Shown: positions 36,281 to 49,310, counted from the stretch's first letter. The stretch: 64,000 bases of DNA from Pseudoscleropodium purum (GCA_963969395.1 OZ017798.1:23180173-23244172), one strand, 5' to 3'. The notes: generated by a model not told the origin, from the sequence alone. Numbers and translations are program-made.

Positions 36281-36785
36281 GAGGAAGGCCCAGTAGGGGC
36301 TGGGCCTTCAAACGAATTAATTTAGCTTTGTGGGAAGGCCCAATAGGGGTTGAACCCATAAACAAACCATTTAGCTCTCTATGGAAAGGCCTAGTGAGGG
36401 CTGAGCTTCCAAGCGAACTGATTTAGCTCTGTTGGAAAGGCCCACTAGGGGCTGACCCTCTAAACAAACTAATTTGGCTCTGTGGGAAGGCCCAATAAGG
36501 GACTGAACCCATAAACAAACCATTGAGCTCTCTGTGGAAAGGCCCAGTAGGGGCTGAGCTTCCAAACGAACCAATTCAGCTATGTTGAAAAGGCCCATTA
36601 GGGGCTGACCCTCTAAACAAGCTAATTTAGCTCTATGAGGAAGGCCCAATAAGGGACTGAACCCATAAACAAACCATTGAGCTCTCTGGTAAAGGCCAGT
36701 AGGGGCTGAACCTTCAAACGAACTAATTTAGTTCTGGTGGGAAGGACCAGCAAGGGTTGGAGACCTCCAAACAGGTTGATTTAGC
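36281..36785 (+). repeat. 50-bp minisatellite with 150-bp higher-order repeat
   Basis: About ten units start with a GGAAGGCCCA-type block at about 36281, 36331, 36381, 36431, 36481, 36531, 36581, 36631, 36681 and 36731, giving a very regular 50-base period. Unit types alternate: those with GGGCTGAGCTTCCAA, then GGGCTGACCCTCTAA, then GGACTGAACCCATAA recur in the same order, so the true period is 150 bp (units 3-5 repeat as 6-8). The minus strand is open across 36371-36649, but this reflects the repeat (150 is divisible by three) and not a recognised protein. Confidence 0.9.
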
Positions 36786-37260
36786 TTTCACAGAATTTAG
36801 TTGGGAGAGGGAGTTGAATGACATACTGATTAAGTGGATCCAGAGGTACCATGCCATACCATTCCACATACTGATTTCTGGAAAGACTGAACCTCTTAAA
36901 CAAACTGATTAGCATGGAGAGAGAAGCCCACATGAGCTGGAACCTTTCAACAAACTGGTTTCGTTTTGAAATAAGCAAAAGTTTAGTAAATTTAGAGGGT
37001 TGGCAACCACACTGATTGAAGAGGAAGTCCAGTACAGACGTCCCCAACACACTGGGTGAGCTGAGAACAAGCCAGTATAGAACCAATTTCAGGCTGTGTT
37101 CATTTGAGCTCACAGAGTAGGAAGCAGTCCAGAGCATAACTGCTCATTACCAAATCTACGTTGCAGTGAGGTTTGGAAGCCTCAGGCACAACCACAATCT
37201 CATATTTTTTCTTTTTCTGAAATTTGATTGACAGAGATTAGTTGGAGGGGAAGAACATAC
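36786..37260. other. Flank of the minisatellite with decayed unit fragments
   Basis: Phrases such as GAACCTCTTAAACAAACTGATT at about 36890 echo the minisatellite unit, suggesting that the array once extended further or arose from this sequence. The minus frames at 36781-37137 and 37200-37490 are unrecognised. Confidence 0.4.
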
Positions 37261-37294
37261 CCAAAATGACGGAACTTCAAGCCGCAATGGACGT

Positions 37295-37498
37295 GTGCAC
37301 GCTTGGCAATACTCCAACCTTGTCTACAAGATACAAGCATGCACCCAATTCCTTCAAGTAGTGAAGAAGAAGACCCAAACTTTGAGAAAATATTTGGTGT
37401 CCCCATCGCAACAAAGTCAACCATTAAAAAAAGGCAAAAGAAATGCATCAGGTGACTCGGAAGACACCCTAGAATTAGCCATATTAGCAAATCGATAG
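37295..37498 (+). pseudogene. Possible gag-like fragment (uncertain)
   Basis: A 67-codon plus frame has a basic, lysine-rich composition with the run PLKKGKR followed by an acidic stretch (GDSEDTLELAILANR). It resembles the basic linker region of retroelement gag proteins, but no zinc knuckle or protease follows. A TGGTATCGAGCA at about 37668 is similar to an initiator-Met tRNA primer-binding site. Alternative: chance open frame. Confidence 0.2.
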
Positions 37499-37499
37499 A

Positions 37500-40400
37500 A
37501 AGGTTAGCAAGGGAATATTTAGGCTTACAAAATTGGTAGCCATTGTTTAGAAAAATCTAGATTTTCTCCAGTCTTTGAACCTAGGAAGTATCACCAAAAT
37601 TGGGGATAAATTGTAATTAGAAAAACCCCATAAAAATTAGCATAGGAAGTTAGGAGGAAGTAGAAGTGGTATCGAGCATATTGCAAGTTGTTCAAAACTC
37701 TTTAAAAATCAGGGGAAAATATAAGGAAAAAAACAAATCAAGCACAGACAAGGAACGGGAGAAATATACACGACATTGACAGAATTGGACGTACAAAACA
37801 TCCACAAGGGAAGTGATGATGTGGGGGTAAGGTTTTAACTGCAATTTCTTTTAAGTGTGTCTTCGTTAATTTAATACCAATCCTCTCGTCATAACAAGAA
37901 TTAGGGTAGGTTAATTAATTTAATTTAAAAATTATACTTCACCATAAAAAATCTAATAGGAAAAAATTCTATAGCGTCCAACCAAAATATTATACTAAAA
38001 AAGTCCTAAAGTTAAAAAGTTCAATTTACAATCAATAGATAATCAAATATAAAATCTTTAAGGAACATTTCTTGGATTGAATGACTGGAGTCTCATAAAA
38101 AATATTCTTTAACATCCAAAAGATTTTTACTTATAAAATTAGACCATTATTGCATAATTTAGATTAAAACAAGCTTTAATAAAGAAGAATTTGGAAAATC
38201 AATTAAAGTTGACCAAATTTCATCAAAACTTAAAATCATCTAAAAAGTAAAAAATAGAATTTTATTCATCAAAAAAAATTCATTTTCAATATTTAGATTA
38301 ATTATAATTGGTGGATGAAGTTTTGAATAGGAAAAGCATCCAAACTTCATCCGTAAAAATCTTTTAGGAATCACGATGGAATTTCCAACTTTTCACTGTT
38401 CTAGAACAAGTGCAAAAAACTCTACAACTTAGCTTTGGTGCATTTTTCTTTTTCCACTTGGCCCCTTAATTTTCCAAGTGTCAAAGTAGTTAAAAATCTC
38501 CACAAGCACCATCAATTTATAACCAAAACCAATAAGTAGGAATAGTAAAAAGCTCCATTGCTTGGAAGGCAATTTGTTGCTACAAACCAACCCACCCATA
38601 GAAGTTAAAATCACAAGAATTTGATTATGCATGTTTGGTCTCAAAGGTGGAGATCAAAACACTTGCAATTGCACAGTTACCAATCCTATTAAATACAAGA
38701 CACCATCCAACACACAACAAAATGTACCAAATTTTAAAATGTCTAATGCAAAAACAAACCTACAAATATCTTAAGCCCTTAAAGTGCACAACATCTAGAA
38801 TGATAATACAAAACCAAAATATATTAGTGTATTCATAACACAATTCCAAATATATAACCTAAACCGTTGCCTTCTTCCTACAACAAAATATATACTACAT
38901 AAAATTCTACAATATCAATAGGGAACCAAGCTAAGACATATATGCTATACCAACCCAAAATCTACAATGTATATTATAACATCACAAAAAACATTAGCAA
39001 GAAAAATCCAAAATATCCCTGTCATGTATAAGCTAGTTACAAGGGAATGCTATCATTTTCTATCAATCCGGACACCATCTATCAATTTGGACATTGTTTT
39101 CTTGTAGTGGTTATAGGGATCAACTACAAGATTAATTTGTTGTGCCAATTTTTGCCCTTTGCCACTGAAACCTTACAAGGCTCCCAATCTCCACTTGAAA
39201 TTCTACAACATTTGACCAATTGGTCAACTTTCTATCAACCAAATTTGACAATCTGGTAGTGTAGTAATGATGCAAAATTGGTATTGATATAGCTACCATG
39301 ATTTCAAGAACACCTCGATGTTCCAATCAAAATACATTGCAAATATACTATAGATAGATAGACTCAAAAATAAAAAAAATATAGATCCCTCACCCTACAT
39401 TACAAATACCATATACAAAGAACTCATTACAAATTCAAGGTATTAATCCTATATTCTAAATTGTAAGGACATTATATACACCAAACTAACTACAAACCTC
39501 ATAGTATGAACCCTTCATCCTAAAATTGTAAACAACGAACACACAACAAGCTCACTAAAAACCCAAGATATGTTCAATCCTTCACCCTAAACCAAGCAAC
39601 ACCAAACTATATGCACCAAAACCACTAAAACCACAATGTATCACCTTAAATCCTAGAAGTGAAAAAAAAAACCTGCAACCAAACTACTAAAACTATAATA
39701 TGCAATAATGAAATCTTAGAAAGTGAGGATAGAGGTGCAGTGAGAGAAGACCAAATTTTAAAGTTGTCAATGGATAGTATGGTCTTCAATTTCATCCATA
39801 CCAATTAATTGCTACAAACAATTTTTTATCCATCTAGGCAAGTTCACAATCCAATGATGGACACTATTAAAAGAAATTTCTAGGATCCTTATCTTTGAAT
39901 CCATTTTAGAACAAATTTTTATAAATACAAGGTATTATTTACCTATGTATCTTACTTATAATTGATTGTATATTAATTTGTAAACTACATATTAGTTCAA
40001 AGTTTTTTCTACTTTTTTGGCACTATAGAACAAGGTTTATAAATCACCATAGGCAAATAAATCCTAATATAAAAAGTTTGTTCCCTAGGAAAATATAAAA
40101 TAGGATTCTAAACAAATAGTTAATCTTAATACAACTGGTAAGCACAACCAAAGAATTTTGAAATACAATCCTTCCAACTAAATCTAATTGCAATGCTCCT
40201 CTGCCCTCTTAAAGGCCACAAGGGTAAGGAAATTAATATTTTTGATCCCGGCTCTTTTATTCTTTATGACTCAACATGCTTCTACCAATGGGTTCAATCA
40301 CTTTGTGCAACATCACTTCATACATTCAGCTTCCAATTTGGTCTCCTATCTTCACAATAACTTATCAATTATCTATCTCGTAGCATAGGTTATTATTACA

Positions 40401-43035
40401 ATTCACCAACTCAGGTTTGATTCTCTTTTGTTTTCCAAGTTCTTGTACTCGCATTGGTAATCCATTCTATATTTTCACTCATTAAGATTGCTCCTTACTC
40501 TTCCCATTTAACTCAATAAAACACTCCTATCTGGCATGTAAATTCAATCCAATTTACTCTCTATTTGCACCAATACACTAACTTAATCGCTCAACAAATA
40601 ATGCACTACAAAGATCCAAATTCTTAATTCATTCAACAACTTTAAAATTCATCAATCTCCCATTGGAAAACACACTCAAAAATCAACATATTAACACCAT
40701 GTAATTAGGTCATACATATTTACTAAGACACTTCACACTCCAATTAGGCAGATTCTTTTACAACTATCATCATACAATAATTAGCACGACTACAACGACA
40801 CACACACAACTGGATTGAGAGAATGACAATTCTAACAATTCCTATTTGGCACAGACTTTTCACTTATAACAATTTCCAAATGAACTCAAGTTCATTCATG
40901 AATATTTGCCATCAAGCAACTCGTTACATAAATTTACATTTAAACTTGAGTAATTCCACACATTCTAGTTTGGTTCAATTTTCATCACAAAAAATCAAAT
41001 ATCAACAATAACAATATACATGAAACACTTCACATGAACAACTACACACACTGCACTCCAATTAGGCATTTTAACTTTGAATATTAATTGCAACAAAAAA
41101 TTACAAGAAAAACAAATGAGCCATGCTTGACAATGGGTAAAAATTCACTTTGACTCCTACACCTCATAGACAACTGGAGTGGTACACCAACCACCAGTGA
41201 GTTGAATTGTGCAAAAGAAAATCTGAATAGGCACTTACTAAATCAAACTTGGTCTCTTACTACTCGATAATTCTAACCCAATTGGTAATCCAAACTAGAT
41301 TAGGAGGAAAGTAGTACTAATATACCCAAGACCCAAATACATTCCAAACTAACCATAATTGTGTCAAAATTAGTGAATTACTATTAAGCTTTTTAAACTT
41401 TCACTAAATTAGAACTAGACCTCTATCTATAGACATTGTGAATTAATACCTCTATATAATATGCTACACATTGCTTGATAAAAATCTAAATGATACTTCC
41501 TATAGTTATAGAAATTTTTAAACTAGTTGCATTTTGATTTTTCATTACCTTTCATAGTAGATAAGTCCATCTAGTTTGATTTTGAAGAGACAAGTGGCTT
41601 GATTTTTCATTGGAATATGAAAAAGACTCAAGATAGATTTGAAAAGGGCAATTTGGAATTTTGGATGGATTAGAAGGGTGGCTATTAGGATTTGTGTCCA
41701 TTTAGATCCAATGTTAGACAAGTTGTCATGCAACTTGGAAGGACTATATAGCCATGGTCCATTAGCCTTTAATTTATAGTTCATATCAAAGTTAAATTTT
41801 TTGCATATGGCTCATTGACAATTTGTATTTGTGTTATCCTTGAATTTAATATTATTTTAACAATTTGCAATGACTATTGTATATACATGTTAATTGTCTA
41901 AGTGTAGAGCAAGTTATAACTATTCTTGTATAAAATCAAATTATCGCCATTATATATTAGGCCATTAGATGCAAGAGTTGCCATAAGATGAGCCTATAAT
42001 TATTATCAAATTAAGAAGTTATAAAACTACTTGACTGGGTAGGTCAAATTGAGTTGTGAAAAGATTGGACTCTAGGTAGGACCATTCATTGCAGGATCTT
42101 AGAATTATCCAAAAAGGAAAGCAAACTTGATGTATTGAATATGTAAGAAGTGTTTCCTAGCAAAATTGAAGGCGATTTAAGATAAGAAAATCTTTTTGAA
42201 ATGCATTTAGGTGTGAATTAATTTGTGATAGTGGAAGTTGAGAGTAAGACGAATTGTGTATCACTTTATGTGAATAGAAATAAGAAATTGTGGGGGTTGA
42301 AAGAAGAATTGTTGGTGTTTGTAGGTGTAAATTGTCTTAAAGTGAAGTTGTAGCTTGTTGCAAGATTATTTGTGGTCTAATTGTGAAGAATTGGAAAGTA
42401 TAATTTAAAGCAATCTTTATGAGAGAAATGAGATAGAGAAGAACTTGTTGTAAAAAGTGTAACCAATTAGTCCAAATCAAATTGAATTATTCCCAAGAAC
42501 AATTAAAAAGTGATGTATGGATTAGTAAGATTAATCACCTGATAGTGTCATTTTAAATAAAATTGTTTGCACTTGTGAGTCAAATGGACATGCATGACTG
42601 CAAAAGGAATTGTAGAATTTGTGAGAGAATATTAGAATGAGAGAAGAGAGCAAATAGTTGGATGGTGGCAACCTTAGGCCACTACTATCTAATTGATAGA
42701 AGTTAAAATGTATATTATATAAATTTATTATTAAATTTATTTTGTTAATTATAAAATTCCTTCTACTGGAAAAGTAACCCTAGCCACATCAACAATAGAT
42801 GAATTGACCTTTATTTTTGGAAAAAGAACCTCTATACTAGTAGCTTGAATTTTTGCTTGGAAAGTGGAAAATCAAATTAAAACCCCTTCAAGTCTAAAAA
42901 TGACCAAATGGTTGTAGTTGTAACTACAATTTAGTATAATCTTCTAGTGTACTTGGAAATATGCTCAAAAAATGGACATCTAACCAAACATCATTACATT
43001 ACAATAAGTCATGAATTTGCAAATCATCAAATCTC
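37500..43035. other. AT-rich intergenic DNA, no gene recognised
   Basis: Between about 39370 and 39660 phrases like TTCACCCTAAA / TTCATCCTAAA recur every 85-90 bases, an old tandem array. Phrases with CCAATTAGGCA occur near 40742 and 41058, and also at 445 near the window start, suggesting a shared dispersed repeat. No protein motif was found in frames at 38429-38644, 39047-39259, 40188-40388 or 41545-41784. Confidence 0.5.
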
Positions 43036-44405
43036 CTAAATGTCAGGGTTGACACGACGTCCGGACGTCTGGACGCGGACGTTGTGTCTGCAGCGTCCGT
43101 TGACATTCGCGGTCCCGGTGGACGCAGCGTCCGCCGGGACTGCCCCGTCCATCCGACGGGCAGGGGCGGACGGCCCGTCCGCTCGATCGGACGGGCCGCA
43201 AGTGGTGGATGCATCGGCCATCCACCTCCCCGAAACCCTCAAGCCCCGTCCGCCCGATCGGACGGCCACGGGCGGACAAATCTGGTGTCCGCCCGATCCG
43301 ACGGGCAGGGGCGGATGGATTAGGTGTCCGCCCGATCCAACGGCCACAGGCGGACAAATCTGGTGTAAACCGATCGGATGGCAAAGGACGGATTGCTCTA
43401 ATATATATTTTTTTATATGAGTTTCGAATTTGATTTTGTTTTCAAGTCTTAAGGCAAGCTGGGAGTTTCAAAAATGGTGCATTTGAGAGCTGATCCGCTT
43501 TTTTCATCTATTTCTTTGGATGGGAATATTTTTTTCTCATTTTTCAGACAAAGAGAAATTGATGAGGAATTAAAATCAAGTGGTTTTGTATTTTTTCAAA
43601 GATTTGTAATTTATTTATAAATTTTCAAATGACTTGCATCATAGGTCCCTATTGTCACCCTAGGTCTTTCATAAATGGTGCACTTGCAATTTTAAATAAA
43701 AATGGAAAAGATAAAGAGAAGGATTAACTCTTGTATTTAATAATGTGTTTTTTTCCAGTGCATTCCATCAATGTACTTGTCAATTAAAGAACCATAAATA
43801 AACCATTTCAGTGAACTTCCATATTTGAAAATAGAATCTAAAGAAGAACCACTAATTGTCTAATTTAGGCATTTCTTCATATCAATAAGAAATCATTTTA
43901 GTTTTTAGCAATCTTTGAATGAAGAATAAAAAAATTTCAAATATTCAAATAATTCAATCTTTCATAAATTAATTAGAAATACATTTATACCATTTACGAG
44001 TTTCTAAATGTAATAAACACACAACAATAATTTCAAAATACACACCATGCTAGTACATATTTAACCTCGAATGCTAAATTAAAAAATAAACATAATATAG
44101 CTCTTACAAAGTTACATTTCTTCTTCATATTTTTATTATTTATCAAAGTCGCTTATAGCCTTATACATCAATGCTATTATAAAATAATACAATGATGTCT
44201 TCAACAATATGCTTGCCTACATACATACTCGGTGTACACTATTACACAACACTTTTTGAAAAAGTGAACAAAATTGTTGTTCAAAATTGTTCTATTCATT
44301 TAAAATTTTGTACTACTTCTACCAATCTAGTGCTCTATACTTGTCATGAGAGTAAAAATGAGAAAATCGAGCAAATACATGCTCACTATATACTTGCATG
44401 TTTTT

Positions 44406-45668
44406 TTATTCGGAATCTGAATCGGACTCGAATTGTTGACCGCTGCCTCTTCTTTGTACTCCAATGAACGGACCACCTCCGTAGTTTCCGTGATATCCAC
44501 TCGGTGCACCTCCTTGTCCATAGCTTGAACCTCCAAAAGTAGGAGGAGGAACCGGAGTAGTAGGCTCTGATCCTCTTTCATTTGAAGCCCCATAATAAGA
44601 GGCCCCATGATGTTCGTATGAATCACTTCTAGTTGATCCCGGATAGTATTAGGCGCTTCCGTCAAGAAAGCAACTATACTGTGGGGTTACATGGCTTCCT
44701 CCACTACTTTCGGAGCCCACTTGAATGGACGTCGTATAATATGAACCAGATCCACTAGACCTACCATAGTGCGTGCTGCCATAGCTACCTGCTCCACCTT
44801 CAGAGCCAATTTCAGGGGGAGTACCATAATGAGAACCAACTGCACTTGAACCACCATAATGCGTGTATCCATAGCTCCCTCTTCCACCTTCATATCTATT
44901 TTGAGGATCGTAACTAGAGTAAGAACCATCTCTTCCTTGTTCAGATTTTCGCGTTCCATGTTCACGTCCGTAGGACCTACCATGCCTATCTTGCCGTCCA
45001 CGATTTTGAAGGCTTCTGCATGTTGCCTCTTGCATTTGTTGTTCGAATTCAATTTGTTCTCATTCTTCTACCCGCTTGTGCCTAATTCTAAATGTGACAG
45101 GCGCTTGCATATCATTGTCATCGTTGTCATCTGTCCATGCATCTTCAGCATCTCGTAGAACAACTGAAGGTTGTTGTAGATAACTTTGATTGGATCACTC
45201 TAGCATGCAATCGCTTGCGCCCTTCCACTGTGTATCTATAACGGCATCCGTGTGTGTATAGTTCTCCACATTGCGACCTATAGCGGTACGCCAGTCCACG
45301 TCCTTGTGGAGTACAATCTTTGCCCAAACCATTGCTATAATATTATAATTCATTATATTTGGTTTGGTGCTTTTAATGCCAAGAACACGATGCACTTGTG
45401 TATATCGTTGTTTGAAGTGTTCACTTTGGCACGTAGACATTTGTCCTTCCCAACGTGGCGCTTAGTGCTCTACACGTTCACGTTGCCAAAGTTTTTGAAT
45501 CTGAGTTATTTTCACACACTTCTTGCACATTGAGCAATCCCACACTTTTGTTGGTTCCTCTTCCCATCCCAGTTCACCCACGCACAATGGATCGGTCCAA
45601 GCATCCCAATCGAATAATTGGGGTCTTCCCTTTCGATTACTTTTTTTGGGTGTTCTATCTTTTGGCAT
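44406..45668 (-). pseudogene. Decayed element-A gene: acidic W/C motif N-terminus, Gly/Ser/Tyr-rich tail
   Basis: A single minus-strand frame of 421 codons runs from MPKDRTPKK (45668) to ESDSDSE-stop (44406), with four internal stops near 45462, 45195, 45060 and 44649 and no frameshift. Near the N-terminus a motif GWEEE...W...C..C...VK..I.KLW matches the product encoded at 49701-49925 in the next element. The middle has MVWAKIVLHKDVDWRTAIG and a Trp-Thr-Asp-acidic run. The last 210 codons are low complexity, rich in Gly, Ser, Tyr, Arg and Pro, ending in an acidic Ser-Asp tail. No hAT catalytic or dimerisation block is visible, so it is not a transposase by sequence. It may be an accessory protein of the element. 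Function unknown. Confidence 0.6.
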
Positions 45669-45891
45669 GATGAAGCCGAAGCAAAGAGAATGAAACAATT
45701 AGAAAGCTTAAGAACCAAAATTTTGATTTAATCAATTAATGAAAATTTTACAAGCGTGAACTTTGTGAAAATTTGTAACAATGTCACAACAATCGTTTAT
45801 TCAAAGTGAAGGGGGCGCGCAGAGCTTCTAAGGCACTGGTCCGCCCACTCCAAAAGAGAACGACTATTCGGAACGAGCCGTCCGCCTCCCC

Positions 45892-45903
45892 ATATATATA
45901 TAT
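45892..45903 (-). promoter_or_regulatory. TATA-like box in the GC-rich arm of element A
   Basis: A run of alternating TA within GC-rich arm sequence lies about 225 bases upstream of the ATG at 45668 on the minus strand. Its placement parallels the TATAAG at 49482 in the GC-rich arm ahead of the 49701 ORF, which supports a shared promoter layout. It could also be a simple (TA)n repeat. Confidence 0.4.
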
Positions 45904-46574
45904 GCGGATGCCCCGAGGCGGACGTCTAGATCATGCGGACTACATCAGTCCATGTGTCAATCGGACGACCGTAACCGGGTGGACGGTCGTACTAGGGTGG
46001 ACGAGTATTGGGGCGGACGGGTATCGGGGCGAATGGGGCGGACAAGGTGGACGGCAGACGAGTATCGGGGCGGACTGGGGTCTGGGCGGATGGAGCGGAC
46101 GGATATGAGGGTGGACGAGATGGTTTGACCCTGAAGCGCCCCGACGTCCATATTTTGCACGATAAACAGAGGTCTTCATGGCACTGTACAGTCCAACTAA
46201 CTTTTCATTCATCCAATGTAAAATTTGAAATTAAAAAAGGTAGCCTTCCTTTATGACCAAATTTATGAATTTTTGGTAAATGATATTTTTGTACAAAGAT
46301 ATGAGCTAAAATGTGCAAAAATTCACGAAAGGATTGTGACATTTAATATATGTACCGAAATATTCACATTGCATTGTGTATAAAGCAATTGTAAGAAGGT
46401 AGTTGAATAAAAATTCTACTATTAAATTGAATTAGTTAACGTCTAATCACTTAGTAAACCGCTAAATGTCCAAATCTTTGCAAGTGTGTTTTGGCTATCG
46501 AAAAAGAGCATGGACTTATAGTTATCCCCAATGAAGCAAATTGTTCTTTTTCCAAAATCTAACGGTATAGATGT

Positions 46575-46775
46575 TTAACCTCTAAAGTTCTTTTTACTAA
46601 AAACACTTCAAAACTGCCATTAGTAGTGCAAATACCAAGTCTTAGAAAAAAAATAATTTGGGGCATATGTAACCATAGGATCTTGTAGTAAATTAGTTGG
46701 AAAAGATGTAGAAAAATTTTTAGACAAATCCACCATTTGGATTGTAAGATATTAGATATTGAATGTTTCATTTAA
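46575..46775 (-). mobile_element. TTAA-flanked TIR element, copy P6 (truncated)
   Basis: It begins TTAACCTCTAAAG (46575) and follows the P5/P4 orientation through 'GGATCTTGTAGTAAATTAG' and GATGTAGAAAAATTTT, then similarity ends near 46775. No right end is visible. Confidence 0.5.
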
Positions 46776-48756
46776 GGGGGCTACTCAATTATGTCTATTA
46801 ATGAACAATTGGTAGGCTAACAAACCTAACTTAGCATGTATTTTAATATTTCTTGCAATTGTTTTAGGAATATTATAACATAACACTATTATAATATTCT
46901 TATAAATGATATAGTACTAAATCATTTCAAAATCAACAACATTTGAACACAATCTGTCAATCTTGTCTTCCATACTCCTTTAATGATATATATAAATATA
47001 TATACATACATAAAATATATTAGATAAATCAACATGAACAAATCAATGATTATATATTTCATAGATCTATTCTTCATCAATCAAATAAGAGTGCATGTTC
47101 AAATATAGACAAAGATGGTTTCTCCATTTGTTTCCAAAAAATAGATAAACAAATAGAGAAAGATATGAAGTGAATGTTACTTGGAGAATTGGAAAGAAAG
47201 AAATTGAAGTACTCAATTGCATTTTATTAAATTGGAAAATTGCATGTGGATGGCATGAATTAATCTTTATAGATGCTAAACTCATACGAGTTGCATTTCA
47301 ACATTTATGATTTATGCAATTGATTGAATTGAAAGCTCTTGTAATTACATTTTCAAATTTTCGATTCAATCATTCAAATTTGCAAGATTGATTTATGATA
47401 GATTTATAACTTTAAATGTGAAAGCATTCAATGCCTTTATGCATTTGTTCATCAATATATTAATTTTAAATAAATAATATATATATTTTATAACATATGC
47501 ATAAACCATTGCATTAAAAAAACCAAAAAACTAAAAGCCAAACCAAATAGGTTGATCAAATGAAGAGAACAAGAGAACAAGAGCCCTACGAGATAGAAAG
47601 CAAAGGAAAAAAAAGAAAATATCAAAAGGATTCAAAGGAAGGAGCAAGATGCATTCTTGCAAGACCGTAGAATACATAATGATTTCAAAATCCAAACACA
47701 AATATATTTTCTATTTCAATGAGAGCCAAAAATGAACTCCCCTGCTCTCAAAGATTGTACAATGTACACGTTATACAAAATGAACATATAACAGAAAGAG
47801 TAGAAGACATCGTTTATCATGATTGAAAACTAAAATGATTTTTTCTTTCTATGTAGAATATTTTATGAAATGTAACAATGTATTTAATTATCATAGTAAT
47901 TGGTAGAAATCTTTGTGCAATACATAGAAACATTTCATTCATGTGGAGTTTTTTCATTTATTTAGGATTAAAATTGAAGTATTATACTCTACAAAGTACA
48001 AACCAAAAACAATACCATATACCTAAGTTCAAAAGTTTGCAATTGTTTCGTGAATTCATTTTGAAAATTCAAACAAAGAAATATTTTATAATCAATATCT
48101 TGTTCATTTGAATCATTTCAAAATTCGAATTTCGAATTCAATTCCTATTTATAATAGAAATTATGTTTGTCAATTTTTTAGATCTTTAAACAAAGAACCC
48201 TCTTTCTTAAAATTAATATTTAAAAACATCTGAAATAAGAATATTGGAATTACCTTTCAAAGTAAATATAGCACATGTATAAGTGTATAATGTATTCTAC
48301 TCAATCAACTCAAGTAACGAATTTTTCTATGTTTTTAAGGAAAAATATAGCCATACATGATTTGAAAGTTAAAACATTGATTCTTTTTCTTTGTTTTCAA
48401 ATCTAATCAAAATTTCATTAAAAAATATGAAAGACTCGATGTTCATTTGAAGATCGTGATGCACTTTTAATGAGAAATCACAACCTTTCATTAAATATCA
48501 TGAGGTTGAAATCCATTAAACTGTTATTCTAATTATGTATTGGAGCCTTTTTTTAAAATTTCATTTGCTTACAATGAAAATGGAATTGATTATTTCTGCA
48601 TAATATTTGATTTCCTAATGAACTTTAAAAAAATCCCCACCATCTTCAGATCTTCTCAAAACCTATTTAGAGGGATAATATAAGTAAATAATCTAAACAT
48701 ATTCAATTTAACCACATTCCCCTCATTCGTAAAACAATTTAGGGGAGAAAAGAAAA
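46776..48756. other. AT-rich intergenic DNA, no gene recognised
   Basis: The frames 47067-47285 (minus) and 47878-48111 were read and show nothing recognisable. A short run of alternating A and T lies near 46985-47025. Confidence 0.6.
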
Positions 48757-48792
48757 GGTTTAGGGTAATTAGGGTATAGGGTTTAGGGTTTA
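48757..48792 (+). repeat. Short degenerate telomere-like (TTTAGGG) array
   Basis: GGTTTAGGG, AATTAGGG, TATAGGG and TTTAGGG words follow one another, the last three close to the Arabidopsis-type plant telomere repeat TTTAGGG. It is only about five degenerate units, so it is an interstitial remnant or chance. Confidence 0.5.
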
Positions 48793-48960
48793 CATTTTAA
48801 AAAAAAAATGATAAATCAATTACATTGATCCTCATTTAGCAGTGATTATTAGGCTGTTTTTTTTTGAAATGTTACCGCTCTTTTTGAGTAATATTGGCCT
48901 CATAGGATGCACCAATGGACAGCTGGGTGGACGCCGTCAACGGTCGGTGTTTAAGTGGGG

Positions 48961-49310
48961 CAGAGTTGACAGGACGTCCGGACGCGGACGCTGTGTCTGC
49001 AGCGTCCGCTGACATTCGCGTCCTGGCGGACGCAGCATCCGCCAGTCCCCCGTCCGCCTGTCCTCCCATCCGCCCCGTCCGCCCGTCCGTCCGTCCGCCC
49101 GATTACGGCCGTCCGATTGACGCGCGGACTGATCTGGTCTGCACGATCTGGACATCCGCCTCGGGCCGCTCGCCCCGTCCGACCGCCCCGCCCGTCCGCT
49201 TTCCGACGGCGGTCGGGACGCTGCGTCCACTAGCGTTCGTGCGTCCGGACGTCCGGATGTCCGGAAAAAGGACGCTATTTTGGGGCGGACGTTCAAATTC
49301 GTCAACCTTG
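48961..49310 (+). mobile_element. Non-autonomous hAT element, 350 bp, perfect 8-bp target duplication
   Basis: The ends are CAGAGTTGAC (48961-48970) and GTCAACCTTG (49301-49310), inverted with one to two mismatches. The 8-bp AAGTGGGG directly precedes (48953-48960) and follows (49311-49318) the element, the diagnostic hAT target duplication. The left arm matches the 43044 end for about 65 bases. The right arm matches the right ends at 56681-56839 and 59421-59565, including GGACGCTATTTTGGGGCGG. It has no gene of its own; an apparent 237-codon frame through it (48915-49628) is an artefact of GC-rich sequence. Confidence 0.93.

Larger units (their letters stand above)
43044..46133 (-). mobile_element. 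hAT-type element A with GC-rich subterminal arms
   Basis: One end (43044) reads CAGGGTTGACACGACGTCC, almost identical to the left end of the verified 350-bp hAT element at 48961. The other end candidate (46133, reverse complement) reads CAGGGTCAAACC. Both arms (43044-43400 and 45800-46133) are GC-rich and packed with GGACG/CGTCC words, while the middle is AT-rich. No matching 8-bp duplication is found (CTAAATGT left, AAGCGCCC right), so the right limit is a best guess. A CTAAATGT also occurs at 46462, but without a proper terminus beside it. The body carries one decayed gene on the minus strand. Confidence 0.6.

Noticed and set aside
43036..43433. Overlapping open frames in most phases at the left arm of element A
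   Set aside because: Same artefact of CpG-dense, stop-poor arm sequence; no protein motif.
46462..46469. CTAAATGT, identical to the 8 bases before the element-A left end, as a possible true right-side duplication
   Set aside because: The sequence before it lacks a proper GTCAACCCTG-type terminus. An AT-rich octamer is likely to recur by chance within 3 kb.
48757..48792. A true telomere or large interstitial telomeric array
   Set aside because: Only about five degenerate units are present.
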